NCBI GenBank assembly: GCA_022844105.1
Contig: JALHMJ010000002.1
Span: 419,836 to 483,835 of the forward strand
DNA from: Hyphomicrobium sp.
GTDB taxonomy: Bacteria; Pseudomonadota; Alphaproteobacteria; Rhizobiales; Hyphomicrobiaceae
Direction of reading: 5' to 3'
Length of the DNA: 64,000 nt
In this document: positions 27,291 through 38,192 of the stretch, in pieces
Layout of the letters: every line of letters starts with the position of its first letter
Numbering within the stretch: position 1 is the stretch's first letter
Notes under the pieces: model-generated
What the model was told of the DNA's origin: nothing
Seen by the model: only the letters and a program-made list of their open reading frames with translations
Database searches by the model: none
Made by a program: the position numbers and the translations under genes

Positions 27291-28433
27291 ATGAAACTCC
27301 TTCATACCGCCGACTGGCATCTCGGACGCCAGTTCGAGGGCCACGCGCTCGACGAAGACCAATCAGCCGTTATCGACCAAGTGCAGACCGCCATCGCGGC
27401 TTACAATCCCGACGCGCTGATCATCGCTGGCGACATTTTTGATCGCGCCGCACCGCCCGAAAGCGCTGTGCGGCTATTCAACAATTTCATCGAGCGCATG
27501 ACCGCCGAGACGCCATGCGCCATTATCATCATTGCCGGCAATCACGACAGCGCCGACCGCATCGGCGCCATGGCGATGCTGGCCGACCGTCGCCGGGCAC
27601 TCGTCCGCGGTCCTCTGAGCGCCGTCGAGAAGCCGCTAATTCTCAACGATGCGCATGGCACGGTTGCGATCTCCGCCCTCCCGTTCGGCTATGAGTATGC
27701 GGCGCGCGAATGTTTCGGCGCCGACATCAAATCCCCGGCCGACGTCCTCAGCGCGCAGGTGTCCGCTGCCCGTCCCCACATTTCGCCGAGCGACCGTTGG
27801 ATCATCGTCGCACACGCCTTCGTCACGGGAGCCGCCGGCAGCGATACCGAACGCCCACTGACCCGCGTCGCTGGCGGCATCGAAACCGTTCCCGCTGACG
27901 TCTTCACGGGCGCCCATTACGTCGCACTCGGACACATCCACCGCCCACAGACGGCCGGCGCGCCCCACATCCGCTACGCCGGATCGCCGCTCGCGTTCGG
28001 GTTCGATGAGGAAGGCAATGAGAAATCAATGGCGCTGGTTGAATTGGCAGCCGACGGCAAGGCGACCGTCGAACTGATCCCGTTTCGCCCGCGTCGCACC
28101 GTGCGCACCTTACGCGGCACGCTCGATGAGATCGTGAATTCGCCACCTTCGGACGACTTCGTCAGCGTCGTGCTGACGGACGAGGGCCGTCTCATTGATC
28201 CGATGAAACGGATTCAAGAGCGCTTTCCATATGCTTGCAAACTGGCCTACGCACGCGACATCAAAGCAACGCGGTTGTCCAGCACCAGATCCGCGTCCGC
28301 TCTCGACGATCCCAAAACTGTCATTGCCGAGTTCATGACCGCCATGCGCGGCACACCTCCGACGGACGCGGAAAGCCAGATCATCACAAGCACGCTGTCC
28401 GCTCTCGCCACCCGCGAGGAGGCCGCCGCATGA
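27291..28433 (+). CDS. sbcD: SbcD nuclease subunit (Mre11-like)
   Basis: A 380-residue metallophosphoesterase subunit of the SbcCD hairpin and double-strand-end nuclease. The five phosphoesterase motifs are visible: DWHLGRQFEGH, GDIFDRAAPPESA, AGNHDSADRIG, IVAHAF and YVALGHIHRPQ. A C-terminal capping domain follows, with PFRPRRTVRTLRG. Its stop overlaps the sbcC start (ATGA, four bases), giving coupled synthesis of the complex. It is separated by 115 bp from the P-type ATPase gene. Confidence 0.94.
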   Translation: MKLLHTADWHLGRQFEGHALDEDQSAVIDQVQTAIAAYNPDALIIAGDIFDRAAPPESAVRLFNNFIERMTAETPCAIIIIAGNHDSADRIGAMAMLADRRRALVRGPLSAVEKPLILNDAHGTVAISALPFGYEYAARECFGADIKSPADVLSAQVSAARPHISPSDRWIIVAHAFVTGAAGSDTERPLTRVAGGIETVPADVFTGAHYVALGHIHRPQTAGAPHIRYAGSPLAFGFDEEGNEKSMALVELAADGKATVELIPFRPRRTVRTLRGTLDEIVNSPPSDDFVSVVLTDEGRLIDPMKRIQERFPYACKLAYARDIKATRLSSTRSASALDDPKTVIAEFMTAMRGTPPTDAESQIITSTLSALATREEAAA

Positions 28434-31400
28434 AGCCTCTGCTCCTCACATTGCAGGCCGTCGGACCTTACGCCGGCCGCCAGACCGTCGACTTCCGCGC
28501 CGTGCTCGACAGCGGCCTCTTCGGTATCTACGGCGCCACGGGTTCGGGCAAATCGACCATCTTCAGCGCCATGACCTTTGCCTTGTTCGGCGAAGCGGCG
28601 CGATCCGAGCAGCACGCCACCACTCTGCGCTCCGACCATGCCGAAGCAACGCTTCTGACGCAGGTCGAATTGATCTTCCAGAACGGGCCACGGACGTTAC
28701 GAATTGTCCGTCAGCCCGAGCAGATGCGGGCCGTCAAGCGTGGCTCAGGTGAGACGAAGGAGCCGCACAAGGCCTGGCTGTTCGACGTGACAGGGCTGGC
28801 CCTCGACACAGTCAGCGACAAGAACCCCGGCAAAGTCGTCGCCGAAACAAAAGTCAAAGCCGTCGATGATGCAATTGAAAAGCTGCTCGGCTACGGGGCG
28901 GCGCAATTCCGCCAGATCGTGCTGCTGCCGCAAGGCCGTTTCGAAGCGTTCCTCAGCGCCGACACCCAGGAACGCCTGAAAATCCTGCGCGAACTCTTCG
29001 ATGTGTCGCTCTACCGGCGGCTGGCCGAGACCGTGCGCACGGCCGCCGATCGCGCCGAAAAAGAGGTTGCGGCGGCGCGTGCCGTTTGTGAAGGCCGTCT
29101 ATCCGCCGAGAACTTTGCAACCATGCAGGGCTTGGCTGAAGGCATTTCTGATGCCGATCATCGACATCGCGATTTGCGCACCGCCGCCACGAATGCCAAG
29201 ACCACGTGGGACGCTGCCTTGCGAGCCCACGAAGCCGCCAAACAGACCGACACGGCTTTCCAGGAACACGTTGCCGCTGAACGTCATCTTGCGGCGCTCG
29301 ATGAGCAGCGCCCCGCCATTGATGCCATCCAAACGCGGCTGAAACTCGCCCGCATTGTGCATTCGCTTGTCGATGCCGCAAGCGCGCGAGACAAGGCGCG
29401 CAAAGATGTGAACGACGCGCACGCACGCCGGGTCAAGGCCGACGAGCGATTGAAAATCATCGAGGCCGAGTCCGAAATGGCCAAGTCTGCGTGCGCCGCG
29501 TTGGCCCGTCAGGCGACCGAGATCGATAAACACAAAGCCACTCTGCACACGTTTCGCGACTATGCGGCCAAATTGGATGCGAGCGAGGCTCTGCACCAGT
29601 TAGCCGCTGCTGCGCACCGCGAAGCACTTGTCCACGCCGCCGCGGCGAGAGATGCACAGGCGAAATTGAGCGCTCTTGCGACCCAGAAGGAAACGACTGC
29701 GAAGGCGGTCCAGATGTCGCAAGCGACCGAACTGCAGCGGCTCCGATTGAACGCGGCCTGCACCGAATTGCACCAACTCCAAACGGCGGCGGAGGCTTAC
29801 GACGACGCGGCCAAGAGGGAGACCGCCGCTCGCGAAGTTTTGCAGCTCGCCCGGTCCAACTCCGAGGCCTCCCGCCTCGCGCGGGATCGCGCGCAAGCCG
29901 ACTACGCCGCGGCCGAAGCAGCCCTGCTCCAAGATCACGCAGCCCTCCTCGCCACCCACATGAAAGCTGGCGAGCCTTGCCCCGTCTGCGGCTCAAGCGA
30001 ACATCCGGCCCCGGCACACGGTGCATCGAGCGGTGTCATCCTCGAGAAAGTCTACGCCGAGGCAAAGGCCAACTTGGACTCGGCCGGCAAGCGCGCCACG
30101 CAGTCGACGACTGAATTCGAAATCGCCAAACAAGCGCTCGCGGATCGCCAAGCAGCACGAGCGGCGCTACCACTGCCCCCAAGGTCAACATCCGATCTCG
30201 CTGCCGAACTGAAGAACCTGACAGCAGAACTCGACCGGCTGGGCCACCATGTCGATGCCGCCTCGTTGATGACCCTGCTCGGAAACCTGGAAGCCGATAT
30301 TGCAGCTGCGACCGAAGCACTCGAGTGCGCGCGAGAAGCCGATCGTGACGCATCGTCAGCCGCAGTGGCCGCGCAACAATCGCTCGCTGACGCTATTGCA
30401 GCCATTCCACCTGATCTGCGCGACGCCGCCGCAGTACAATCCGCAATCGAAAAGCTGACCACAGCCATATGTGATTTCGAGCGCGACTGCGAAGCCGCCA
30501 CGGCAGCCGAACGAGCTTGCGCCGAAAAACGCGCAGCGACAGATCGGGAAATCGAAACGATCGCCGAGGAGATCGACCGCCTCACAGACCAGCGCGCGGG
30601 TTTCGAAAGCGGTTTCGCCGACCGCTTGGCTACCCATGGTTTGTCCCCTGAAGACTACGAACGGCGCAAGGCAGACGTCACCGAGATTCCAAACTTTGAG
30701 GCCCAGATCCGCCACTTTGAGGATCAGCGGGCCGCAGCCGTTGATCGCCTGCACCGCGCGGCCGCTGCAATCGAACACTTGATGCGGCCTGACATCGCTG
30801 CAATTGCCGCCGCCCGCGACGCAGCCGCCGCATCCTTTGAACAGGCCAACGACACCGCGATCGAAGCCGCGACGCGTCTGTCGAACCTGCAAAAATTGCT
30901 GAAAAGCCTCGCCGCGGAAGGCGACCGCCTCAACAAGCTTGAAAAAGATACCGCACCACTGCGCGAACTCTCCGAAGCATTCGCCGGCCGCACGTACCAG
31001 AAAATCGATCTCGAAACCTTTGCCATCTCAACGCTGTTCGATCACGTGCTCGAGGCAGCAAATCTGCGCTTGAGCCCGATGACACGCGGCCGCTACAGCC
31101 TCGTGCGCGAGACCGAAGCCAAGGGCAACGCCCGCCGCGGGCTTGGCATCGCCATCGAAGATACCTACACCGGTCGGCAGCGGCCCACGTCGACATTATC
31201 CGGCGGCGAAACGTTTATCGCCGCGCTGGCGCTGGCGCTCGGATTGTCCGACGTCGTCGAAAGCGCCCACGGTAGCGTCCGCCTCGACACGATTTTTATC
31301 GACGAAGGATTCGGCAGCCTCGACAGCGATGGCGACAGCGGCACTCTCGAAACGGTTTTGCAAACGCTGCAGGACATCGTCGGCACATCACGCTCCGTCG

Positions 31401-31498
31401 GTCTCATTTCGCACGTCCCGCTTGTCCAGCAGGCGATCCCCAATGGCTTCTTCGTCAGAAAGACGCCCGGCGGCAGTCATATTGAGATTCGTACGTAA
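28430..31498 (+). CDS. sbcC: SbcC ATPase subunit (Rad50-like SMC)
   Basis: A 1022-residue SMC-family ATPase. Walker A is GATGSGKS (35-42). Long Ala/Glu/Arg-rich coiled-coil arms flank a zinc hook, CPVC near residue 517 ([15 protein letters not shown]). The C-terminal half has the ABC signature [20 protein letters not shown] and Walker [12 protein letters not shown]. With SbcD it opens DNA hairpins and trims blocked ends at stalled forks. The start at 28430 is set by the N-terminus [20 protein letters not shown] and coupling to sbcD. The 3' end overlaps convergent truA by 22 bp. Confidence 0.95.
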   Translation: MKPLLLTLQAVGPYAGRQTVDFRAVLDSGLFGIYGATGSGKSTIFSAMTFALFGEAARSEQHATTLRSDHAEATLLTQVELIFQNGPRTLRIVRQPEQMRAVKRGSGETKEPHKAWLFDVTGLALDTVSDKNPGKVVAETKVKAVDDAIEKLLGYGAAQFRQIVLLPQGRFEAFLSADTQERLKILRELFDVSLYRRLAETVRTAADRAEKEVAAARAVCEGRLSAENFATMQGLAEGISDADHRHRDLRTAATNAKTTWDAALRAHEAAKQTDTAFQEHVAAERHLAALDEQRPAIDAIQTRLKLARIVHSLVDAASARDKARKDVNDAHARRVKADERLKIIEAESEMAKSACAALARQATEIDKHKATLHTFRDYAAKLDASEALHQLAAAAHREALVHAAAARDAQAKLSALATQKETTAKAVQMSQATELQRLRLNAACTELHQLQTAAEAYDDAAKRETAAREVLQLARSNSEASRLARDRAQADYAAAEAALLQDHAALLATHMKAGEPCPVCGSSEHPAPAHGASSGVILEKVYAEAKANLDSAGKRATQSTTEFEIAKQALADRQAARAALPLPPRSTSDLAAELKNLTAELDRLGHHVDAASLMTLLGNLEADIAAATEALECAREADRDASSAAVAAQQSLADAIAAIPPDLRDAAAVQSAIEKLTTAICDFERDCEAATAAERACAEKRAATDREIETIAEEIDRLTDQRAGFESGFADRLATHGLSPEDYERRKADVTEIPNFEAQIRHFEDQRAAAVDRLHRAAAAIEHLMRPDIAAIAAARDAAAASFEQANDTAIEAATRLSNLQKLLKSLAAEGDRLNKLEKDTAPLRELSEAFAGRTYQKIDLETFAISTLFDHVLEAANLRLSPMTRGRYSLVRETEAKGNARRGLGIAIEDTYTGRQRPTSTLSGGETFIAALALALGLSDVVESAHGSVRLDTIFIDEGFGSLDSDGDSGTLETVLQTLQDIVGTSRSVGLISHVPLVQQAIPNGFFVRKTPGGSHIEIRT

Positions 31499-32244
31499 AC
31501 ATCGCTCGGGTAATCAACGCGCTCCAGGTAGAGACCGCTTGATGGGGCCACTGTCCCGCACCGTGTCCGATCCCGCGCGTCGAGCGCCGCCGCGACATCG
31601 CCCGGCCGCCATTTACCCTCGCCGACGAGCTTCAGCGTGCCGACCATGGAGCGCACCTGATTATGCAGGAATGAACGTGCCGATGCCCGGACGATGATCT
31701 CGGCGCCCTCGCGCACGATATCGAGCCTTTCAAGCGTTCGGACGGGAGATTTGGCTTGGCACTGCGAGGCGCGAAAGGTCGTGAAATCGTGCGTCCCGAC
31801 AAGAAAGCTGGCCGCCGCTTGCATCGCCTCGACGTTCAGATCCTGCGTCAGCCACCACACGCGATTGAGATCAAGTGTCGGCGGTGCGCGCCGGCTGAGG
31901 ATGCGATAGACGTAGTGCCGCGCGACAGCACTGAACCGCGCATCGAATGTCTCATCAACCGCGCAGCACTCGATGACGGTACACGGCGCCGGCCGCAGGT
32001 GAAAATTCAACGCATCACGGATACGCCCCGGTGCCCAGTCGCGAACGAGATCAACGTGGGCCACCTGCCCCAGCGCATGCACGCCGGAATCGGTTCGGCC
32101 AGCGCCCCTTGCCCTGACCCGCTCACCGGTGAATTTGAAAAAGGCGTCTTGTAGTGCGCCCTGCACGGACAAGCCATCGGACTGAATCTGCCAGCCGACA
32201 AAAGGCGTGCCGTCATATTCGATAACGAGTTTGAACCGGGGCAT
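31477..32244 (-). CDS. truA: tRNA pseudouridine(38-40) synthase
   Basis: A 255-residue enzyme isomerising uridines 38-40 of the tRNA anticodon arm. The catalytic Asp52 lies in [17 protein letters not shown]. Other family landmarks are the N-terminal [23 protein letters not shown] and [13 protein letters not shown]. The start at 32244 gives the usual PRFKL N-terminus. An upstream GTG at 32274 would add ten residues. The ribosome site is weak at both. It is followed downstream by nothing on this strand and overlaps the end of convergent sbcC. Confidence 0.94.
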   Translation of the reverse strand: MPRFKLVIEYDGTPFVGWQIQSDGLSVQGALQDAFFKFTGERVRARGAGRTDSGVHALGQVAHVDLVRDWAPGRIRDALNFHLRPAPCTVIECCAVDETFDARFSAVARHYVYRILSRRAPPTLDLNRVWWLTQDLNVEAMQAAASFLVGTHDFTTFRASQCQAKSPVRTLERLDIVREGAEIIVRASARSFLHNQVRSMVGTLKLVGEGKWRPGDVAAALDARDRTRCGTVAPSSGLYLERVDYPSDVYVRISI

Positions 32245-32328
32245 CTGCGGGCGTCGGTGAATGAGAAAGGGCACCGCGTTGACGCGGCGCCCTCTTATGC
32301 CATGTTCGGCGCCGGCCTCAAGCGAGCA

Positions 32329-32670
32329 TCAGCAGCTATCGCCGACGGCGGGAATGCATGGCCGATATCCGTAACCGTTGTACCAAGGGTTGCCGGTGGT
32401 ACGGTGTGTGTTGACACTGCGCGAGTAACTGTTGCGGGTTTCGTTCACGTTCGTCTCGTTTAATCCCAGGTTCAACGGTGTGCCGTTGGGATTGACGATG
32501 ACGTACTTGTCCGGCGGCAACGGCCTAAAAACGCGCACCCCTTCCTCGATCGTTACCGTCGCCCCATAAACGGGCCGCGGCTCGATGCGTATGGTCGATG
32601 ATTGGGCGAAGGCGACAGTGGAGCCGCCGGCAAGGCATGCGGCAAGGCCGAGAGCGAAGACGCGCGACAT
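32329..32670 (-). CDS. Small secreted protein of unknown function (113 aa)
   Basis: A 113-residue protein with a clear Sec signal peptide (SRVFALGLAACLAGGSTVAFA, cleavage near AFAQS). The start at 32670 has GGAG nine bases upstream. The mature part begins with a beta-like stretch (TIRIEPRPVYGATVTIEEGVRVFRPLPPDKYVIVNP) and ends in an Asn/Tyr/Gly-rich tail with two Cys (GYGYRPCIPAVGDSC) that may form a disulfide. I do not recognise the family. It lies between fmt and truA, which are normally neighbours, so it may be an insertion into a conserved cluster. Confidence 0.65.
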   Translation of the reverse strand: MSRVFALGLAACLAGGSTVAFAQSSTIRIEPRPVYGATVTIEEGVRVFRPLPPDKYVIVNPNGTPLNLGLNETNVNETRNSYSRSVNTHRTTGNPWYNGYGYRPCIPAVGDSC

Positions 32671-32744
32671 TAAAAAAACTCCGGTCAGCACGAGTGAGAG
32701 CTGCCCCACTTTAGTGCGGCCCGGTGCGCCGTCGCGGCCGATCT

Positions 32745-33686
32745 TTACGTTTGATTAACGGTGGTGCCGACCGGCAGCGGAAAACCGCGCAAGAAGTCTT
32801 GCGCGGCAACCGGCCGCTTGCCCGCGCGCTGCACCTCGATCAACCTCACGGCCCCTGCGCCACAAGCAATCGTAAGGTTATCGTCGATCGCCGTTCCCGC
32901 CGGTCCGTTGCCCGGCACCGGCTCGGAGCGCAGCACCTTGATGCGCTCGGGCGTGCCCACCGAACCAGCCGCCTCGAACCACGCACCCGGAAAGGGTGAC
33001 AGGCCGCGAATATGGTTGTGAACCTCAAGCGCCGGCCGCGTAAAATCGATCCGCGCCTCGGCCTTGTCGATCTTGGCGGCATAGAGAACGCCCTCTTCAG
33101 CCTGCGCAACCGCGAGTAGCCGGCCGGCCTCCAGATCCGCGAGCGCCGCAACGATAAGGTCCGCCCCGACGACGGCGAGCGTGTCGTGCAGGTCGCCCGT
33201 CGTCGTCAAGTCGCCGATCGGCACGCGCGTGGTGGCGCAGACCGGACCCGTATCGAGGCCCGGCTCCATCTTCATCACCATGACAGCCGTTTCCCGATCC
33301 CCGGACATGATCGCGCGATGGATGGGCGCGGCTCCCCGCCAACGCGGCAGGGCCGATGCATGGACGTTGAAGCAACCGAACTTGGGAGTATCCAGAATGG
33401 CTTTGGGCAATAAGAGCCCGTAGGCGACGACGATGGCCGCATCAGGAGCAAACGCCGCAAACACCGTTTGCTCCGTCGTATCCTTCAAACTTTGCGGCGT
33501 CAGAACCGGGATGCCGAGCGCGTCGGCGCGGGCATGCACGGGAGATTTCCGATCGGCCATACCCCGCCCCGCCGGACGGGGCGGCTGGGAATAGACCCCT
33601 ACCACTTCATGTCCTGCTGCCACCAAGGCATCGAGACAGGGAACGGAAAACTCCGGCGTTCCCATGAACACGAGTTTTAACGGCAT
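32745..33686 (-). CDS. fmt: Methionyl-tRNA formyltransferase
   Basis: A 313-residue enzyme that formylates initiator Met-tRNA using 10-formyltetrahydrofolate. The N-terminal formyltransferase domain has [15 protein letters not shown], the catalytic region [20 protein letters not shown] and [20 protein letters not shown]. The C-terminal OB-like domain (about 210-313) binds tRNA. It is 28 bp downstream of def on the same strand, the widespread def-fmt pairing for putting on and removing the formyl group. Confidence 0.96.
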   Translation of the reverse strand: MPLKLVFMGTPEFSVPCLDALVAAGHEVVGVYSQPPRPAGRGMADRKSPVHARADALGIPVLTPQSLKDTTEQTVFAAFAPDAAIVVAYGLLLPKAILDTPKFGCFNVHASALPRWRGAAPIHRAIMSGDRETAVMVMKMEPGLDTGPVCATTRVPIGDLTTTGDLHDTLAVVGADLIVAALADLEAGRLLAVAQAEEGVLYAAKIDKAEARIDFTRPALEVHNHIRGLSPFPGAWFEAAGSVGTPERIKVLRSEPVPGNGPAGTAIDDNLTIACGAGAVRLIEVQRAGKRPVAAQDFLRGFPLPVGTTVNQT

Positions 33687-33714
33687 GCTGCGAGGCCCTC
33701 CGGCTGATCCGCCG

Positions 33715-34233
33715 TCAGAGCGGCCCGTCCTGCCGCGCCAGCTTCTTGAACTTGCGCACGACCATGTCGCGTTTCAGCCGTGATAGGAAGTCGATGATAA
33801 GTTTGCCCTCAAGATGATCGAGTTCGTGCTGGATCGCCGTCGCAAAGAGACCGCCTGCGTCGTGCTCCTGCAGCTGACCGTTGCGATCCAGATAACGAAG
33901 CCGCAATTCTGCGGGCCGCTCGATATCAACGCGGAAATCCGGGATCGACAGGCAGCCTTCCTCATAGACCTTCTTCTGCGAGCCAAGCTGCAGGATCTCG
34001 GGATTAATGAGCACGCGCGGATCGGGCGCTTCGTCCTCTCCGGCGCAGTCGAGCACGACGAGCCGCCGCGGCACGCCGACCTGGATCGCAGCCAAGCCTA
34101 TCCCCGGCGCGCCATACATCGTCTCAAGCATGTCGTCGGCCAGCCGCAAAACCTGCGCATCGATATGCTCGATAGGCTTCGAGGTCTCGCGCAGCAGGGG
34201 ATCGGGCAGGGTGATGATTGGAAGCTTGGCCAT
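33715..34233 (-). CDS. def: Peptide deformylase
   Basis: A 172-residue metalloenzyme that removes the N-formyl group from nascent proteins. All three motifs are intact: [17 protein letters not shown] with metal ligand Cys94, and QHELDHLEG with ligands His136 and His140 and catalytic Glu137. The C-terminal helix is basic. It is directly upstream of fmt. Confidence 0.96.
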   Translation of the reverse strand: MAKLPIITLPDPLLRETSKPIEHIDAQVLRLADDMLETMYGAPGIGLAAIQVGVPRRLVVLDCAGEDEAPDPRVLINPEILQLGSQKKVYEEGCLSIPDFRVDIERPAELRLRYLDRNGQLQEHDAGGLFATAIQHELDHLEGKLIIDFLSRLKRDMVVRKFKKLARQDGPL

Positions 34234-34317
34234 TTTGCTGACATAAGAGAGCCGTTCGACGGGGTCAATCCATCCCTGAAAAGTCGCGCCGCGATGCCTT
34301 AACGCGGCCGATCCCTG

Positions 34318-35397
34318 TTAGCCTTCGATCGCCGCCAGCACCGGCGCCAAAACCTGTGCACCGCCAAGCCCATTCTCCGCCTTGACGCGGGAGGCCCGTG
34401 CCTCCGCCGGCATCAGATCGCGATGCCGCACGAAGCTTTCCAGGGCCGCCATCAGCGCATCTTGATCGCCCGGCGGCACCAGGCAGCCATTTACCCGCTC
34501 GTCCACCATGTCGCGGCATCCCGGCACATCGAGTGTGATCACCGGCCGGCCCGTGGCGAGCGCCTGCTTCAGCGCCGCGGGAGATCCGTCATCCGCGGAC
34601 AATTGTACCGCGACATGGACACCAGCCAAAAGGTTCGCCGGGTCAGCGGCGCGGCCATGGAACGTCACGCCGGCAACCGTCAGCAGCGTGGTGTCCTGCG
34701 CGGCCTCCCGGTCTGTCGCCAATTCGAAGCATGCGTCGAGACCCCGTGCCGTCAGGTCGCGCGCCGCCGCAGTGTAAGCTTCGATTGCGACGCGCTCGTC
34801 AGGATTCGTGATCATTAAGAACCGCACCGGCAACATCTGGGCTGGCAAGGGCAAAATCGGAAATGCCACGAGATCGACCCCGTCACCCGGCGTCACAACG
34901 AGGGTTTTGCCTTGCAGTTTGAATGTAGCCGACACGGCTCGCGCGGTTTCTTCGTTGTGACAGATGATCGCCGCGCTCAGCTTTACAGCGCGCCGGTAGG
35001 CCGCTGCCGATCCGCCACCCAGCCCGCCGATGATCGTCACGATCCGTCGTGCCCCCGCCTGGCGCGCCGCTGAAGCGGCAAGTGCCGCCAAGCCTTCGCC
35101 GCTCACGACGACCGTTCCGGCCTGCCACGCGGCTAGGATATCTCGCACCGCACGAACAACCCGGCGCTGAGCAAAAAACGCCATACCCGCCGGCTTCGGA
35201 TCAAACGTGCGATGTTCCCCACCCAAATGATGCAGCGCCGCAACCTCACCGGCGAGCTGCGATGCAGCCACGACGAGAACGGCGTGACCGCGCGCTTTCA
35301 ACGCACGGATCAGGTTCGACCGGTCGCACAAAACCCCCGCGAGCGTCGGCGCGACGATCGCGATGCGCTGTGGCAGACCGGCGGCGGCGGAGGTCAT
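34318..35397 (-). CDS. Glycosyltransferase (GT4-like)
   Basis: A 359-residue GT-B-fold glycosyltransferase. The N-terminal half carries IAIVAPTLAGVLCDRSNLIRALKARGHAV and the C-terminal half GVTFHGRAADPANLLAGVHVAVQLS. A donor-site region has a conserved-type turn before VITLDVPGCRDMVDERVNGCLVPPGD. The start at 35397 is inferred from the beta-strand beginning. The frame is open to 35448. No other sugar genes flank it: def lies downstream and a MATE transporter upstream. The sugar and acceptor are unknown. Confidence 0.78.
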   Translation of the reverse strand: MTSAAAGLPQRIAIVAPTLAGVLCDRSNLIRALKARGHAVLVVAASQLAGEVAALHHLGGEHRTFDPKPAGMAFFAQRRVVRAVRDILAAWQAGTVVVSGEGLAALAASAARQAGARRIVTIIGGLGGGSAAAYRRAVKLSAAIICHNEETARAVSATFKLQGKTLVVTPGDGVDLVAFPILPLPAQMLPVRFLMITNPDERVAIEAYTAAARDLTARGLDACFELATDREAAQDTTLLTVAGVTFHGRAADPANLLAGVHVAVQLSADDGSPAALKQALATGRPVITLDVPGCRDMVDERVNGCLVPPGDQDALMAALESFVRHRDLMPAEARASRVKAENGLGGAQVLAPVLAAIEG

Positions 35398-35484
35398 GAC
35401 GCGGGCTCTCTCCGTCCGGCACACCAGGGACGCCGGGTCTCCCCGCATACTTCAGCCAGTGATTCGACGCGAGATGGCTGCTCG

Positions 35485-36858
35485 TTATTGCGCCGGCTTG
35501 AACCTCAGGCGATCCATCAGCCGGTAACACAGCCACACCGCCAAGCCGCCGAATGCGATTCCGCCGATCATATTTCCAGCCAACACGCCTTCAGCACCCG
35601 CCATCCGCGACCCGTAGTCGACGAACGGGATGGTTCCAACCGTCGCTCGCCCCCAGTTCAGCCACGTCGACAGCTGGGCGTGCCCCAGTGTGTTGAAGGC
35701 GGCATTGGCCACGAACAGCGCGCCGAGAAAAACAAACAGCGGCGAGAGCATAGCGTTGAAAAACTGGATCAGTTCGGCCGCGCTCCCCGACACCTTGAAA
35801 AACGCAATGATCGATCCGGTGCCGAGCCATAGCGCAATCCAGGCCACGAGCGTAAACGCGGCATTGACCGCCAGTGACAGCGTGAACGCCCGCCGCATGC
35901 GCTCGTAATCGCGCGCGCCGAAGTTCTGACCGATGATTGGGCCGATCGATCCCGAAAGGGCATAGATCGCGCCGAACGCCACCGGAATGATCCGCCCGAT
36001 GATGGCCCAGGCCGCCACCGCACTGTCGCCGTGTGTCGCGATCGCCGCGGTCACGTATGCGTTGCCGACTGGCGTCGCAACGTTCGTCAGAACCGCTGGC
36101 ACCGCAACCGCAAGCAGCGGCGGCCAGTCCTCCTTCATGGCCGGCATGGTCGGTTTTGAAGCCATGTCATGGACCCGCACGACGGCATGGATGGCATATG
36201 CGAGCATCGCCAGTCGCGCGATACCCGATGCGATGGCGGCGCCGTGAATGCCAAGCCCGAATACAAAGATCAGCAGCGGATCGAGCGCAATATTGACGAT
36301 CGCGCCGGTCAACGTGATGTGCATCGCGCGACGCGGATCGCCAACGCTACGCAATATACCTGTCGCGGTCATCGCCAGCGCCAGCGGCGGCAGGAACGGC
36401 ACAAGGATCCAAAGGTAGTCGCGCGCCAGTTCATACGTGCGCCCTTGCGCACCCAGAAGTTTCAGCAGCGGCGGCACGGCAAGCCAAACGACGACCGTCA
36501 GAACGGCGGAAACAACGAGCGTGACGACGAGTGAGCTCGACGCCAGCCGTCGCGCCTTCGGCCGATCTCCAGAGCCGATCGCCGGTGACACGAGAGAAGT
36601 GGCCGCAATCGACAGGCCAATTCCAATCGATGTCGTAAAGAATAGGATTGAACTGGCATACCCGACCGCCGCAACGATGGCTTCGTCGCTCAGCCATGAC
36701 AGGAACAGAATATTGGCGAGGTCGCCGATGAAGATCGCAATCAGCCCGACCGCACCAGTTCCACTCATGATCAGGATATGCGTGAGCAGTGACCCGGTCA
36801 CAAATCGCGGCGGCGCCGCCGGGGCGGGCCCGGTCACGGTTAACTCCGCCCCATCCAT
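35485..36858 (-). CDS. MATE family efflux transporter
   Basis: A 457-residue membrane protein with twelve hydrophobic helices in two six-helix halves. It has typical MATE stretches such as IFIGDLANILFLSWLSDEAIVAAVGYA, GIGLSIAATSLVSPAIGSGD and FGAIYALSGSIGPIIGQNFGARDYERMRRAF. Such proteins export cationic drugs or metabolites using Na+ or H+ gradients. The substrate cannot be predicted. It starts 19 bp after recR stops, on the same strand. Confidence 0.9.
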   Translation of the reverse strand: MDGAELTVTGPAPAAPPRFVTGSLLTHILIMSGTGAVGLIAIFIGDLANILFLSWLSDEAIVAAVGYASSILFFTTSIGIGLSIAATSLVSPAIGSGDRPKARRLASSSLVVTLVVSAVLTVVVWLAVPPLLKLLGAQGRTYELARDYLWILVPFLPPLALAMTATGILRSVGDPRRAMHITLTGAIVNIALDPLLIFVFGLGIHGAAIASGIARLAMLAYAIHAVVRVHDMASKPTMPAMKEDWPPLLAVAVPAVLTNVATPVGNAYVTAAIATHGDSAVAAWAIIGRIIPVAFGAIYALSGSIGPIIGQNFGARDYERMRRAFTLSLAVNAAFTLVAWIALWLGTGSIIAFFKVSGSAAELIQFFNAMLSPLFVFLGALFVANAAFNTLGHAQLSTWLNWGRATVGTIPFVDYGSRMAGAEGVLAGNMIGGIAFGGLAVWLCYRLMDRLRFKPAQ

Positions 36859-36877
36859 CTCAGATTACTCCGCTTGC

Positions 36878-37483
36878 CTACACCCGCCGGCGCGATTTGA
36901 TCGCAGCAGCCAGCGTCCCTTCGTCGAGATAGTCCAGTTCGCCTCCGATCGGCACGCCCTGCGCCAATCGTGAAACAGTAACGTCCAAGCCGACCAACTG
37001 GTCCATCACATAATGCGCCGTCGACTGGCCTTCGACCGTTGCATTCAGAGCGAGGAGAATCTCGCCAACGTCCGATGCCGCGGCCCGTAGGCGAAGCGAA
37101 CCGATATTGAGGTTCTCCGGGCCAATTCCGTCCAATGGTGACAAATGACCGCCAAGCACGTGATAGCGGGCATTGACGACACCCGCCCGTTCCAACGCCC
37201 ACAGATCACCCACCTCTTCCACGACGACGATCAACGTCGGATCCCGGCGCGGATCCTGGCAAATGGTGCATGGTGAAACCGTATCGAGGTTGCCGCACGT
37301 GGGACACTCGACAATTTTTTCGACCGCAATTTTCAGAGCGTCCGACAACGGCACCAGCAGTTCTTGCCGTTTTTTAAGAAGACCGAGAGCCGCCTTGCGC
37401 GCCGAACGGGGCCCAAGTCCCGGCAGCCGCGCCAGGAGTTGCACGAGGCGTTCTATTTCGGGACCTGCTATTTTTTTCGACAT
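36878..37483 (-). CDS. recR: Recombination mediator protein RecR
   Basis: A 201-residue DNA-binding ring protein that loads RecA at gaps with RecF and RecO. It has a helix-hairpin-helix N-terminus ([21 protein letters not shown]) and a four-Cys zinc module ([16 protein letters not shown]). The Toprim domain has [14 protein letters not shown] and [14 protein letters not shown]. The C-terminus contains [16 protein letters not shown]. It belongs to the dnaX-ybaB-recR group, here with a UPF0314 gene inserted between ybaB and recR. Confidence 0.96.
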   Translation of the reverse strand: MSKKIAGPEIERLVQLLARLPGLGPRSARKAALGLLKKRQELLVPLSDALKIAVEKIVECPTCGNLDTVSPCTICQDPRRDPTLIVVVEEVGDLWALERAGVVNARYHVLGGHLSPLDGIGPENLNIGSLRLRAAASDVGEILLALNATVEGQSTAHYVMDQLVGLDVTVSRLAQGVPIGGELDYLDEGTLAAAIKSRRRV

Positions 37484-37540
37484 TGAGACGCACTGTTAGC
37501 ACGGGACGTGCACAGCCGCTTAGCACGTTTCACCGCATGT

Positions 37541-38143
37541 CTATCCGCCGGCTGACTGCCAAGCTTTGATGGCGTCGATTGGGTAAAGCAGCATGATGAC
37601 ATTCAAGGTCAGGTTGTCCCGGATCATGATGCCGGTGAAAACTTCCGCCGCGATGGCTAGCGCCACAGTCACCCAAACTGGAAGGATCGAAGCGAGCGTG
37701 AACCCGACGACCATGGCCAGCGCGTCGGAGATCGAATTGAGGATCGAGTCACCATAGTAATCGAGTGCGATCGTCGCTGTACGATACCGCTCGATGGTGG
37801 CGTTGGTGTTCTCCACGATCTCCCACGCACTCTCAATGCCGAGCGCCAGTAGAAGCCGTGTTAGAAAAGAGGACTGCGGCATCAGCCACGTCAGTGCGCC
37901 ATAAAAGATGAAGCCATGGATCACATGACTTGGCGTGTACCAGTCGGTGATGTGCTGCGAGTTCTCAGCGCTCTTGACCACACCGTGCCAGATCTTGATG
38001 TCGCCGCATGTGCAGATCGGTGTCCGGCCCATGGCCCACAGAATGACGGCGAGGACGGCAACGACCCCTGCGGCAGCGAGCCAGCCCAGCGGCGTCATAT
38101 CCGCGACGCCGCTACGCATCGCCGGTGACGTCTGCGCTGTCAT
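37541..38143 (-). CDS. UPF0314/DUF2585 family membrane protein
   Basis: A 200-residue predicted membrane protein with about five helices. It contains TPICTCGDIKIWHG, the conserved ENSQHITDWYTPSHVIHGFIFYG and ESAWEIVENTNATIERYRT. These features identify the UPF0314 (DUF2585) family, found mostly in Rhizobiales and of unknown function. Conserved His, Asp and Glu residues facing the membrane suggest an enzyme or ion-binding role, but this is speculation. The start at 38143 is chosen over 38167, where no ribosome site is visible. Confidence 0.85.
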   Translation of the reverse strand: MTAQTSPAMRSGVADMTPLGWLAAAGVVAVLAVILWAMGRTPICTCGDIKIWHGVVKSAENSQHITDWYTPSHVIHGFIFYGALTWLMPQSSFLTRLLLALGIESAWEIVENTNATIERYRTATIALDYYGDSILNSISDALAMVVGFTLASILPVWVTVALAIAAEVFTGIMIRDNLTLNVIMLLYPIDAIKAWQSAGG

Positions 38144-38192
38144 TTGGCTGCCCCCCAGGCGGCGCAAGAATCAAATACGATAAAAGATAAGG

